Of a DNA stretch of 64,000 bases, positions 13,201 to 23,500 are shown one piece after another. The DNA lies in NCBI RefSeq assembly GCF_020740795.1, contig NC_067282.1, forward strand, positions 134,473,132-134,537,131. The letters are read 5' to 3'. Within the stretch, counting starts at the first letter, position 1; each line of letters opens with the position of its first letter. The stretch is from Apus apus (lineage: Eukaryota; Chordata; Aves; Apodiformes; Apodidae). The position numbers were made by a program, and so were the translations under genes. The notes beneath the pieces are model-generated. The model was given only the letters and a program-made list of their open reading frames with translations, made no database searches and had not been told where the DNA came from.

Positions 13201-14165
13201 CGGGAAGATTAAAAGAACTAAATAGGCGGAAAACAGAATGTAATTTTCTGATAACCAGAGTGCAAACTGCAGAGATTACTCCAGAGAAAATCCACCAGAC
13301 TGAAGCTATCATCCTCACAGATCTTCACAGACAGAAAGGCATTGACATTCTGACATCTGCTCTTAAAAAATCAGACACGTCGATTAATTCCACATACCTA
13401 AACCTGCCCTGATGGATCTTATTTTGCCTGATGGACAATAGGGACCAATTGCAGGATCCCTTTCAGCGATTAATCTCTCACAGCACCGACTCTAGCTCAA
13501 ACAGGTGAGGAAAGTATCAGCACAGCGGAGAAATAAAAGCCACTGAATTAAGCCATACTGTGTGATCTGACTTTGCAAGTTTCTGGCTTCCTCCCGCACA
13601 CGACATTAACCCCTACACAGACACTGAAGGGCGGGTCTTGATCTTTATGGCCTGTTAAAAACACCCGAAGTGCTGCCCTCGAGCCCTACCAGCCGTGAGA
13701 CACAAGCCCCCCTCAGACCCCCTCACACACCGCACCCCTCCGACGGTACGAACTCGCTTTCACCAGCGACGCGGGAAAGGCGCCCCAGCCCCCACAAAGA
13801 CACCACATTGTGCCCTCTCCTCATTCGCCCTCCACCCGGAGCCCCCGTCCCCGCGGGCACCCGCGAGGCGCTGAGGGGGTGAGGGGCCCCCCCCAGCCTC
13901 TGGGGAGGCCTCTCCCGCCTGCCTGCCTAGGTCGCCATGACCTGCCCTCGGGGTCGTCCTCGCTTTAGACCCGTCTCCTCAGGAAACCTCGGAGCAGGGG
14001 CCGAGGAGGGGGGGGTGGGGGATGGGGGTGTAGGCGCTGCGCCCTCACCCCTATGGTCCGGAGCCGCGCGTTGAAGATGCGGCTCTGCCGCTGCAGCTCC
14101 CGCTGCCGCCGCAGCTCCAGGGCGGCGGCCTCCTGCCTGTCCCGCTGCGGCCCCAGCCTGCTCAT
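1119..14165 (-). CDS. RIBC2: RIBC2, RIB43A domain with coiled-coils 2 (complete, 7 coding exons)
   Basis: Coding exons, in transcript order: 14165-14049, 10532-10451, 8911-8567, 7907-7789, 4554-4327, 2265-2099, 1200-1119. They sum to 1140 nt: 379 residues plus TGA. Every intron is GT-AG and all phases agree. The product is almost entirely Glu/Lys/Arg/Gln-rich alpha helix, as expected for the RIB43A family. Recognisable stretches are the N-terminus [17 protein letters not shown], an exon 3 block with [18 protein letters not shown], and the C-terminal QFNTTSR ending. From family knowledge, RIB43A proteins are microtubule inner proteins of the A-tubule in cilia and sperm flagella; that role is not visible in the sequence itself. 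The start was chosen because the [15 protein letters not shown] block begins there and exon 1 then joins exon 2 in phase 0. The gene is head to head with SMC1B and shares its CpG-island promoter, which carries an X-box. Length is close to the mammalian protein. RIBC1 is the only serious alternative, and the pairing with SMC1B argues for RIBC2. Confidence 0.96.
2099..2265 (-). CDS. RIBC2: RIBC2 coding exon 6
   Basis: 167 nt encoding a charged coiled coil ([20 protein letters not shown], then [17 protein letters not shown]). Acceptor CTGTAG, strong donor GTAAGT. A CR1 element on the opposite strand begins about 45-60 bp upstream of the acceptor. Confidence 0.94.
2310..2911 (+). mobile_element. 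CR1 LINE, 3' portion (5'-truncated)
   Basis: About 600 bp of the CR1 3' region in plus orientation. It has the end of the reverse-transcriptase frame (the segment around [14 protein letters not shown]), the downstream UTR, and the characteristic terminus of GATTCTATGAT type at 2899-2911. 5' truncation is normal for this family. It lies in RIBC2 intron 6, antisense to the gene, and its 5' limit (plus or minus 20 bp) is close to the exon 6 acceptor. Confidence 0.9.
3780..4200. other. Unidentified GC-rich block in RIBC2 intron 5
   Basis: Composition is clearly richer in C and G than the flanking AT-rich intron, with repeated CCAGCTG/CTGCTCC-like words and several overlapping open frames but no protein I recognise. 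A solo LTR or other old insertion is possible. I could not find convincing target-site duplications or a family match by eye. Confidence 0.3.
4327..4554 (-). CDS. RIBC2: RIBC2 coding exon 5
   Basis: 228 nt (76 codons, phase 0 both ends). It encodes [17 protein letters not shown], then [20 protein letters not shown] and a Gln-rich end (QQQQVLEKQ). Acceptor ATTTAG, donor GTATTT. Confidence 0.94.
6559..6649. repeat. Purine-only (GGAAGAA)n / (GAAAA)n tract
   Basis: Nearly uninterrupted A/G on the plus strand for about 90 bp. It starts with four copies of GGAAGAA-type units and decays into GAAAA-type units. It lies in RIBC2 intron 4, where the transcribed strand is pyrimidine-rich. Confidence 0.85.
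7789..7907 (-). CDS. RIBC2: RIBC2 coding exon 4
   Basis: 119 nt encoding [20 protein letters not shown] to NFNQIQ, helical. Acceptor AATTTAG, donor GTAAAT, exit phase 0. Confidence 0.93.
8567..8911 (-). CDS. RIBC2: RIBC2 coding exon 3
   Basis: 345 nt, the largest coding exon. It carries the family-typical block [17 protein letters not shown] followed by [18 protein letters not shown]. Acceptor CCTCTAG, donor GTAACA. Confidence 0.95.
10451..10532 (-). CDS. RIBC2: RIBC2 coding exon 2
   Basis: 82 nt encoding [20 protein letters not shown] and what follows. The acceptor is TTTAATAG and the donor GTATAT is non-optimal. Exits after one base of a codon. Confidence 0.93.
10533..14048 (-). other. 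RIBC2 intron 1
   Basis: 3.5 kb, AT-rich towards exon 2 and increasingly GC-rich from about 13600 as it enters the CpG island. Apart from the short CR1 at 12155-12308 I see no element or gene in it. Confidence 0.7.
12155..12308 (+). mobile_element. CR1 fragment with internal deletion (endonuclease segment joined to 3' tail)
   Basis: The first part (about 12155-12225) reads as the CR1 endonuclease segment [16 protein letters not shown]. It passes directly into a CR1 3' tail (about 12226-12308) with GGACTCGATGATCTTGGGAGG and the ending TTCTGTGATTCTGTGATG. All reverse-transcriptase sequence is missing. It is in RIBC2 intron 1. Confidence 0.8.
14049..14165 (-). CDS. RIBC2: RIBC2 coding exon 1
   Basis: Encodes residues 1-39 ([10 protein letters not shown] to ARLRTIG), ends in phase 0, and is followed by donor GTGAGG. 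It lies in the CpG island and is GC-rich, unlike the later exons. Confidence 0.94.
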
Positions 14166-14240
14166 GGCGCCGGGAAAGGGAAGGACCGGGCCGAGCGGAG
14201 CGGAACGGGCCGAAGGGCCGAGCGCGGAGCACAGGCCGCG

Positions 14241-14267
14241 CCGCCGCCGCCGCCGCCGCCGCCGCCG
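14241..14267 (+). repeat. (CCG)9 trinucleotide run
   Basis: Nine perfect CCG units (CGG on the minus strand) about 75 bp upstream of the RIBC2 start codon. They probably lie in its 5' UTR or core promoter. An in-frame reading gives only poly-Arg or poly-Ala and is not considered coding. Confidence 0.9.
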
Positions 14268-14284
14268 GGAGAACAACGCGCCGG

Positions 14285-14298
14285 GTCGCCGTGGCAAC
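14285..14298 (+). promoter_or_regulatory. RFX-type X-box
   Basis: GTCGCC-GT-GGCAAC fits the RFX consensus GTNRCC-N(0-3)-RGYAAC at every fixed position. It lies 120 bp upstream of the RIBC2 start codon and 190 bp upstream of the SMC1B start codon. RFX factors drive ciliary genes in animals, and RIBC2 encodes an axonemal protein. Confidence 0.75.
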
Positions 14299-14487
14299 GG
14301 GAGCCCCGCCCCTCCGCGCCGTCCGCGCGCGGGGCCCGCACGAGGCGGGGGCGTCGAAGGCGGCGCGTTGCCCGCGGGGGGGTGGGGAGGTGGGTGCCCC
14401 CCAGGCCGAGCTAGCGCGGTGCACCCGCTGGTTGTTGATAAGCCTGGGCGGGGGCCGGGGGCGCAGGGCTCGCCTGCCGCAGCAGGG

Positions 14488-14596
14488 ATGGGTTACCTGA
14501 AGCTGCTGGTGGTGAAGGACTTCAAGTCGTGGCGGGGGGAGCAGGTCATCGGGCCCTTCATGAGGTTCAACTGCATCATCGGGCCCAACGGCTCAG
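14488..14596 (+). CDS. SMC1B: SMC1B exon 1
   Basis: Encodes [20 protein letters not shown] through IIGPNGSG, the first part of Walker A. Donor GTGGCT. An open frame continues upstream of this ATG, but MGYLKLL is the conserved SMC1 start. Confidence 0.96.
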
Positions 14597-17500
14597 GTGG
14601 CTGGCCGAGGGGGCAGGGGGGCTGAGCGGGTGGCCCGGCTGCTCTCCCCTGCAGCCGCGGGAGGATGCAGCTTCGGTGTGGGGTGTTGGTTTGCCAGGCC
14701 TTCTCTGTGGGCACCGCGGGCCCGGCGGGGAGGACGAGGGCAGCAGTGCGGGGGCAGGCCCGGGAGCAGGGCCGGCGTGGCCGGGCTGGATGGGCCAGGG
14801 TGGTGATGGCCTGCCCCGGGGGGAGGGCACTGCAGGGGGGAATTGAAGACTTCTGCCAGCCTGCTTCGAGTTTCTTTATGTGCGCCTGCCGGGGAGGCAG
14901 CACACGCAGTTTTGGAGGCTCAGGATCTACCATTGTTTTTTTTAACTGAAAATATAGGATTATTTTTTTTTTCCAGGGTGGAAGGACAGAATTCGGATGG
15001 CTGGTGAAAGTTCTAGTTGTCTTCTCTATTCTTGCTAGCCATTGCAGAATGAGTGGTTTGTGCGCAGCACACCGTGCTGTTGTCGCTCCATTTTGTATCT
15101 CGGCTTACTAGGGTTACTTAAAGCTGGTTTTAGTTTAGTACTCCGGGTTGTAAACTGTAGTAACGACAAGCTGCTTCTTGATGTGAGTTTGTGGTCTTCG
15201 CCATATAAGTAAATGCCTCTTGGAAAGCAAGACATAAATACGTGTATGTATATACATTTCCACTTAGTGGGATGGTAACTGCTCTGTAGTTAAACCCGCA
15301 ACATCTGTAGATGTGACTCCACATCGTTGTGCTGTGGGTGCTGGGACTTTTTAAATCTTGATTTGCATCTTCTGAAAGTTCCATTAATCAAATGGTTTTT
15401 TATCTTTTATTTGCCAGAGAACAATACAATAGGAGGTGAGGGCTGTCCTAACCAAGAGCCACAAGAATGGGTTTAGCATTTGGTTTTAGTTTCCCCAGTC
15501 TGTTAATGATTTGGTTTATTATTTAGCTTTTTTAGATCCTGTTGTTTCTTTGCTTATCTAATTGAAGTGAGACTTATGAATGTAAATAACTATTATTTAG
15601 CATTATTAAAAGATTTTTATCATCCTGTCCCCACTGTTGTGTATTTGAAAGTCTCAAAATTACAGATACTTTTTCCAGTTACTCTTCCAGTTAAATCTCA
15701 ATACATTTTATAGGTGAATCCTGGGAGAAAAATTGTGACTACTGTGTAATCTCTGAAATTAGTTTTTTGTTTTCTCTTTTACTTCTAGTGTTCTTCCTTT
15801 TCTGATGTTTTTGGAAATAAGTAAAAAATTGGTGAAGTAGCAAGGCAGAAAATAAGCTGGTAACAGAAAAACTCGAGATTAAAGTGGAACAGCAAAAAGA
15901 ATAAAATTACGAGGATTTTAATCTAAGGAGTATGATCAGAGAACTTTGTTGCTGTGGTGAATGAGGCTGGAAGAGTACTTGTGTTCTTTAGAACTGGAGT
16001 TCTAGTGGAACAGTTACATGATAGAGTGCTTATGCAGCAAACCTCACTGCATTATATAAAACAAATTACTGAGTTAAGGATTAGTGGTGTTGCTCGCTTA
16101 ATTTAGGTAATGGCTTTTAGAGATGGCTGTGTAAGAAAAATTGTTCAGAAAGGCTGAACAAATAACAAGTTTTGCGATGATTTTTATTACAGGCAAGCTT
16201 ATTATCTGCTGCCAGTGTATTATATCTTAGAAATGTATTATGTGCTATTTTTTTTCTCCAATTAAATACAGAATTAAAAATAGAATTCATAAAGGCTTTT
16301 GCATTTAAATATATTTTCGTTTTCGTTAATTGTTAATCAAGCACTTCCTTTCATTTCTGCCATGTCAAAGCAATTTTCTTTTTTTCTTTTTAAGGAAAAT
16401 CTAACATAATGGATGCTATTAGTTTTGTGATGTGTGAAAAGACATCTAATTTGCGAGTTAAAAGTGTTAGAGAACTTATTCATGGAGCACACGTTGGAAA
16501 GCCAGTTTCTTCTACAGCTAGTGTTAAGATAGTATACAGTGAAGAAAATGGGGAAGAAAAAACATTTTCAAGAGTTATCCGTGGTAGGTAGTAGATTCTA
16601 TTGTATGTATTTTCTGTGGTGTAATGCGTAAAAAATGGAGAACAAGAATATTCAACTTCGAATTTCAGGTGCCTAATATTATTTCATATTTGGGTGGATT
16701 GCCCTTGAATATTGTAATACTTTTATAGTCCAGCACTAGCATTTTTATAACCAAGTATTATAATTGAAGACAAAACACACTGAGGCAAAGTTAAAAGTTA
16801 CATAAGTGATTAGTATATGTCCTTTGCTTTGTACTTTGATGGATAGTTTTTTCACTTGGAATATGTAGATGGTGTAGGCTCTAGCAAATGGAGTCTGACA
16901 CCTTCTTGCAGGCATGAGCACTTTCTTACATATCTGTTAATACCTTTTGGAAGTATGCAACTAGGGTTTTCATACAGAATAAACTATTGAAATAACTAAG
17001 AGCATAATTGAAATCTATTTTCTTAATTGAGGAAATTACTCAGTTAAATTGCTCCACTAGTTTTGTTCTTCTCCTATGGATTTTGTGGTTTTTGCCATTT
17101 TATAGTTGTTGGTTTTTTTCTTTCCTTCTTTAGGTAGCTGTTCTGAGTTTTTTTTCAATGATAAATCTGTCAGCCGATCTACTTACATATCTGAGCTTGA
17201 AAAAGTAGATATACTTGTCAAAGCTAGAAATTGTCTTATTTTTCAGGTGAGTATTTAAGGTACTTCAAAACAAAAGCTTCTGAGGTTATTTTGTAGGATT
17301 ACAAAGAAACCTATTTGAAATAAAAGAGGGCATTCTTAGCTTGTTGCCAGCCACTACATTTTTTTCCTGACCTCTGCCAAGAATTACAGGACTGCAAAAT
17401 GGAAATAATGGGCTTTGTGTGTATATGAGTGCACTGGTAAGAAAGAAGCTAATCTGGAAGAAATTGAGTACTTGTGTTATTCAAAGTATATTAAAAAAAT

Positions 17501-20500
17501 ATGGGTCTATATTTACAAATGTTTAGTGTATCAAATTCTAGGAGTGTTATCGATAAGAAATGATAATTTCATCTTAAAATACTCCTATTAGTCAAGTTGC
17601 ATGAAAATTTGTAGCATTTTTTTAAGATTAAGGGATTGAAAATCCTACTGGATTATTAGTTCACAAGTATTTAACAACATAGGTCAGAAATGTCATGTAC
17701 TTATGACACATTTTTTGCAGTCTTCTCTTCCCCATTGCTGCTTAGGAAAATTCCAAAGGAAAAACTTCTTTTCCCTTTTATTAAACCCTATAAATGGTTT
17801 CTTATGGTAATAGTAGCCTCTATGATGAGCACGTTTACCCACTCTAAAAATTAGAATAAAATCACAAAACTTACTCCCTGCACTTGACTAAATTCTTTCT
17901 GATCAGTGAAGATTTGAGCAGCTAATGTATGGACAAAAACTGTGCCCATTAACTCTGGGAGTTAGATAATCTTCTGGTTCATTGATTTCAACTGTTCTGC
18001 TTTTGAAGTACTGGGGGGGGAAGTTGTTAGTTCATTTTTCATTGAAAATTAGTTTCAGTTCCTTTAAAGAGGCTAACAAGGTTTAGTTTTGTCACTCTGA
18101 TATTGCTCACTGATTTGTGCTGGTTCATTTAGTTTAAATGCGTTTTTCATAGATCCTATCTGACATTCCAAAATATTTAGTGATGTCATTGAAGTAGGTG
18201 AGGTGTCTAGGTGATACTCCTCTTGGTACTAAACTTTTCCTTGGGTTGGAGTCTAAGTGTGTTTTCATCCAGTTCTCTTCACCATATATATATAAGTAGA
18301 TAAATCTGTACTATGTGCTCTTAGAGAAGAAGTTAGTCATTGGAGAACATAATGATCTATAGTGCTGTTTTGCTTTTATTATTTTTTTTTATTTAGGGAA
18401 CAGTGGAATCAATTGCAATGAAGAAGCCGAAGGAGAGAGCTCAACTTTTTGAACAAATCAGCAATTCATGGGAATATGCTGAAGAATATGAACAAAAAAA
18501 GAAAAAAATGCAGCAAGCAGAAGAGGATGCACAGTTTAATTATAACAAGAAGAAAAGTGTTGCAGCAGAACGCAAACAAGCAAAGATAGAGAAAGAGGAG
18601 GTAACTCAGAATGATTCCCCTTTTGCATGTTAAGATTTCAGATTTTGCATCTCTTATGAACTTCTATACAGGTTTTCAATCTAGTATGTTTTTCAGTAAG
18701 GTATAATATAGTTTAATATATTGTAAAAGGATAGAGGAATACATATAATAAAATCTAAATAAATGAAATTTGCCAGTATAATCCATTTAAGTGTTGACTT
18801 ACATGTTTGAGTTCTATGATTAGTACACCTTACTGGAATTACAGCTACTAGTACAACATGTTACATCACTTTGGACTTGAAATGGGAATGCTGTTGATTT
18901 AAAATCCCTTATATAAACCAGAAATAAAATTTTAATGTTGGTAGGCAGAGCATTACCAGATGCTTCTCAAGGAACTGGATGAAGAAAGGATAGAGCTGCA
19001 GCTTTTCCGGCTGTATCACAATGAAAAAAACATTGACTTTCTGAAAAACAAATTGGATGAAAAGAATATGGAGGCTAGGATCAAGAAAGACTCTCTGTCT
19101 ACAGCAGAAGATGCATTTAGAGCCAAGAAAAAAGTGCTTGGTGTACTAAACAGAGACCAACAGCACATGGAAAAAGAAATGAAGTAGGTTTTTAAATCGG
19201 ATTCGCTGGTAATTAAGTTAAAGCGTATTCTGTGCTGGGACTTGCTTGGCAGGCTTGTGTTTCCTGGTGAAGCAGTTGGGTAATATCCCAACACTATGGA
19301 AGGCAGTTGGTAGCAGTTACCTGAAGTAATATCTAGGCATTGATTTCACCTCCACCACCATACCCAGGTTGCCAGTAATTTTATTATATAAATACTTGTT
19401 TGCTATTAAAAGTCTTCCAGGGTCATGCTTCACTTCTTAAAATTCTGTTTGCAATTAATATTAAAAAAAAAAATCACCTGTGGTTATCCAACCTTGCAGT
19501 TGACAATTGATTATTTCTTTGGATGTGTGGTTGGGAGGCAGTTGTTCTTTTTATTATTTCTTTTGATTTGGTTTTATTGTTTTAGATGTGTTTTGTGGTT
19601 GTTGGTTGGGGTTTTTTTGGTTATTGTTTTGAGGTTGGTTGGTTGTATTTTGGGACTTTTTGGTGTTTTTGTTGTGTTGTTTGTTTGGTTTTTAGGACTC
19701 TGGAAGCATCCCTGGTTCAGCACAGATCCCTCTATATAAAATCAAAGGAAAACACGTCCTACCAAATGAAGAAAGTAGAAATGTCTAAAAAATCTCTACA
19801 GGACAAGGAGAAATCCTATGATAAGGAAAAACAAAACATAAAAGAGCTAGAGATAGAATTGAATGATATTGAGAAGGCATGGAGAGCACTTGAGAAGAAA
19901 GCAGAAGAGGAGATACTGCAGAAAGCAGCACATATTGAGTTGAGAGAAAGTCAGGTGAATTGAGAGGTCTAAAAGTACTGTTTACTAATGAAGTCTAAAA
20001 TTCCCCACTGGCATTGTTTCACCAGTAATCTGTAATTTCCAATGCTTTTTTTGCTGTTGAGCTCAAACAAACAAACAAAATAATTGTAAATTTTATTTTG
20101 AGGCTATTTCATCAGGTGGAGAGAAATCATGAGGCAGCCTCTCGGAATTGGGCTGTCTCCTCTCTAGAAGGCAGGAGGAAGTCACACCTCATGGAAGTTT
20201 CAGATAGGAATGCTTCTAGGAAGTAAATCTAAGTTGTGTGTGGGGTTCTAAGCAAGGTGAAAAGATCTCTAATTAGAGGAAGCAGTGAATTTTCAGTGAA
20301 CAAGAAGTTGAGAAGACACTGATGGAAACTTCAGAAGGGTTGTATACAGGGACTGTCCCCTGTGGATTTGGATTGAAGCTATGTGTATTTATCCATGGTT
20401 AAGTTATTCTCTCTTATTTGTTGTTTTTTGCCCTTCTTTATGGACATCTCTATGGTAAGCTCTGGGTTGAATTTTTCTTTTAAGAAAATAGAACTTCTGA

Positions 20501-23500
20501 TAGTGCAAGTGGTATCTAGAAACAGAGATTGGAGAATTGGATGGCTTTCATAATCTTAATTACAAAGTAGCAGTTACTAATTGAGGCTGTAAAAACATGA
20601 GTCCTTCCCACTTTCAGCTGTGTAATTTTTTTTTAATGTTGTTTTTCCAGTTGCAGCGCTATAAAGAGCTAAAGGAAATAGCAAGGAAGAAAGTAGCTAC
20701 ACTAACCCAGCAGCTAGAAAAACTTCGTTGGGAGGATAAAGCAGATCAAGAAAGGCTGAAACTGAATTGGAGGAAGAAAAAAGAAATTGAGGTATTTTTA
20801 TCAGGCTAGAATTGTATTTTAAGGAGAAAAATGTTTCTCTACCCCTCAGTCTGGTATAAATGTCCATATAAATGCGTTAAATGCTTTGACATAAATCCTC
20901 AGCAAAGGAGATACACTGCAAATCTTAGTTCAATTTTTGTATTGCAGCAGATTTAGCAAAATAGTTTCTAAATTTATTCAGAGAATGGTTGCGTGGGCCC
21001 ACACTAAGCATTTGGTTTTGAAAGCTTTGACTCTAAGGTTTTATGGTTACTCAGAACATATGCTTAATTCTAATCAGTTCCTGTTTTTATAAGTGTAGTT
21101 TTTCTTTCCAAGATGTCCTACCACTGCTGAATATATGTATGATACCCACACCCTTTAGAGGTTCGTTTTGGCTGCAGCTAACTTTTTGCTGAGATGTTTT
21201 AAGGTCAGTTGTGTGTAATAGTATGTTGTAGTTGGAAAAATCTCCTTGGTGCCCACTCTTCTGTTGCACTTCAGAGGCAGGGTGTCCAGTACAAATACAG
21301 ATCACTGACATCATTTTGTTTCTGATTCTTTTGTCATGGCAGATCCAAACATTTAATAATAAAATACTTAATTTCACTAAGAGAGAGCATTAGGTATGGT
21401 GACCAAGTCATAGTGAAAAATTTATTTCCTAACTCATGGTTCAGCTTTGAGTGGTGCTTCTGGTAGGAACAGAGAGGAAAGAAGCTCAGCTGATGATCTG
21501 TCTTTTGCTAGAAACCTTGCCCTATTAGGTGTTTTTTTACTTTCTCTTTTTTTTCCCCTCGAACTATGCTAACCTTGCAGTTTTGTCACCTACTGAGGAG
21601 TTAGAGGCAATATGCATTTCTTCACCATTTAGTTACGGAGTCAAGGTTTGGAGGAGACTTTATGCTCAGATGAGACTTTAGTTCTGGAGTTCCTAACACC
21701 TTTATTCTCATGCATATAAACTTGCCTGTATGAAAAAACCTGTATTTTAGTATACATTCATGAGGATGTAAAGTCATCCTTGCCATGATACCTAAGTTAA
21801 TGGTTGTATGTTTGTTTGCTTTTGATATAATACTACTTTTTCTTTTTGAAATACCAGTTACCAGGAAAAGCTGGTTAATATCTAGAAGTGGAATAAATGC
21901 TATTGCTTGTGCTTCTAGAACTCTGCAACTCCCATTGTGCTGTTGAGAAGGAAGAAAGGGATACTTGAGGGTTCATAAAATGCACATCTCACCATTCAGA
22001 GTTGGTATTATTTACCTGCTCTGCTGACACTTGGTGATCACTCCTGGCAATGCAGTGTGTGTGTTATCACATCTAGCGTGCTCTGTCCAGTTCTGGGCTC
22101 CACACTACAAGGAAGATAGTGGCATCCTGGAGTGAGTCCAGCAGAGAGTCACCAAGCTGGCTGGGGTTGGAGCACCTGGCTTGTGAGGAGACACTGAGAC
22201 AACTGGATCTATTCAGTGTGGAGGAGGAGAGGTGAAGGGGAGACCTTATTGCTGTCTTCAGTTACCCAATGGGAGGATATGAGGTAGACAGAGCCAGGCT
22301 TCGCAGCTGCACGGTGATAGTATAGGAGACAACAGGCACAACTTAAAACATCGGAAATTCTGAATAGCTGTTAGGTAAACTGTTTCATCTTGAGGATGCT
22401 CAAACACTGAAGTGGAGGCACAAAGTTTTTGGACTCTCCATCCCTAGAGCTAATCAAAAGGTCACAAGGATTTCAGAATTTAAATTAGGGTGTAATAAAA
22501 TGTGTAGGTAACCTTTTTTTTTTTTTCATTTACTTAAGTTAATATATTTTTATTTAATTTGAGTAACTGAAAATACTTGTACTAAACACCAAACCAACAT
22601 TCAAACAATACTTTAATGTCAAGTTGGAACTTCTATGTGGAACTTCATCTGTTCTTCTTAGGAAAAAGCTTCTATTGATCTGGGGCCATGAAAGCACCTG
22701 TTTTGTTTTAACAGCTAGAATTTACTACCACTGGGTTTCAAGTTTTTTTATATGATGGTGTTGTGATTCTTTGTGCTGAAGAGGTTCTGTGTGAACTGTA
22801 GCTGAACATGAAAAATCTAGTAATGACTTTTATTCCATTTTATTTATTATTTAATCCAGTAATTTTCCTTTAGTATTAATGGTGTAATTTGACATCTACT
22901 ATTAAAAAAGGTATTATATTACTTCAGCTTGAAATACCAACAAGGCAGAAAAACTCTGTCTCAGTACTTGTTCTCAATTAAGAGCTGTCTTGCTATAAAA
23001 CTGTAATTTTCCTCTGGTTTGTTTTTAACACATTTTATTTGTGATTGCATAGGAAAACATAAAACAGATTGTGGAACAGATAGAAGAGCAGAAAAAACGA
23101 ATAGAGAAGTTGGAAGAATATACCAAGATATGCATGTATGTTTGAAAAATTGAAAACTAATTTGATTTCTTGCATATATTTTTAAACTAATGTAGCAGCT
23201 TTTTAATTCTTTTATTTCAAATGTTAATAAGAGTTAGAATTCTTATTAATTGTAATTAATATTTACATTACTTTCGCTGTCAAAATAAAGTAGGAAGTAT
23301 GATGACTCATCCCTATATTGTTTGAAACCAATTTTATAATTGCTGCTAATTTCTTAGGTGTATGAATTTTGTCACTACAGGTAGAGCATGGGTCTGTGAG
23401 TGTGCAAATTCTGGGTGAAAACAGGACAGTTCAGTAGCTGTGCTGCTTTAAGAAGCAGTTAATATTTACATTGGGTATTAGGAGCACAGTTCTGTTCTTA

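Larger units (their letters stand above)
13650..14900. promoter_or_regulatory. CpG island with bidirectional RIBC2/SMC1B promoter
   Basis: Strongly GC- and CpG-rich, in contrast to the surrounding AT-rich DNA. It contains both first coding exons, and the start codons (14165 minus, 14488 plus) are 322 bp apart, so the core promoters must lie between them. It has no obvious TATA box and holds an X-box and a (CCG)9 run. CpG-island promoters of germline genes such as SMC1B are known in mammals to be silenced in soma by methylation and E2F6/PRC1.6; that mechanism is inferred here only by analogy. Confidence 0.88.

Noticed and set aside
13927-14424. 165-codon minus-strand open frame over the CpG island
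   Set aside because: Different frame from the RIBC2 exon; Ala/Pro/Arg-rich, the usual result of GC-rich DNA lacking stops.
14053-14487. Open frame running in phase into SMC1B from upstream (possible N-terminal extension)
   Set aside because: It is Arg/Pro/Ala-rich low-complexity sequence produced by CpG-island composition, overlaps the RIBC2 first exon, and MGYLKLL is the conserved SMC1 start.
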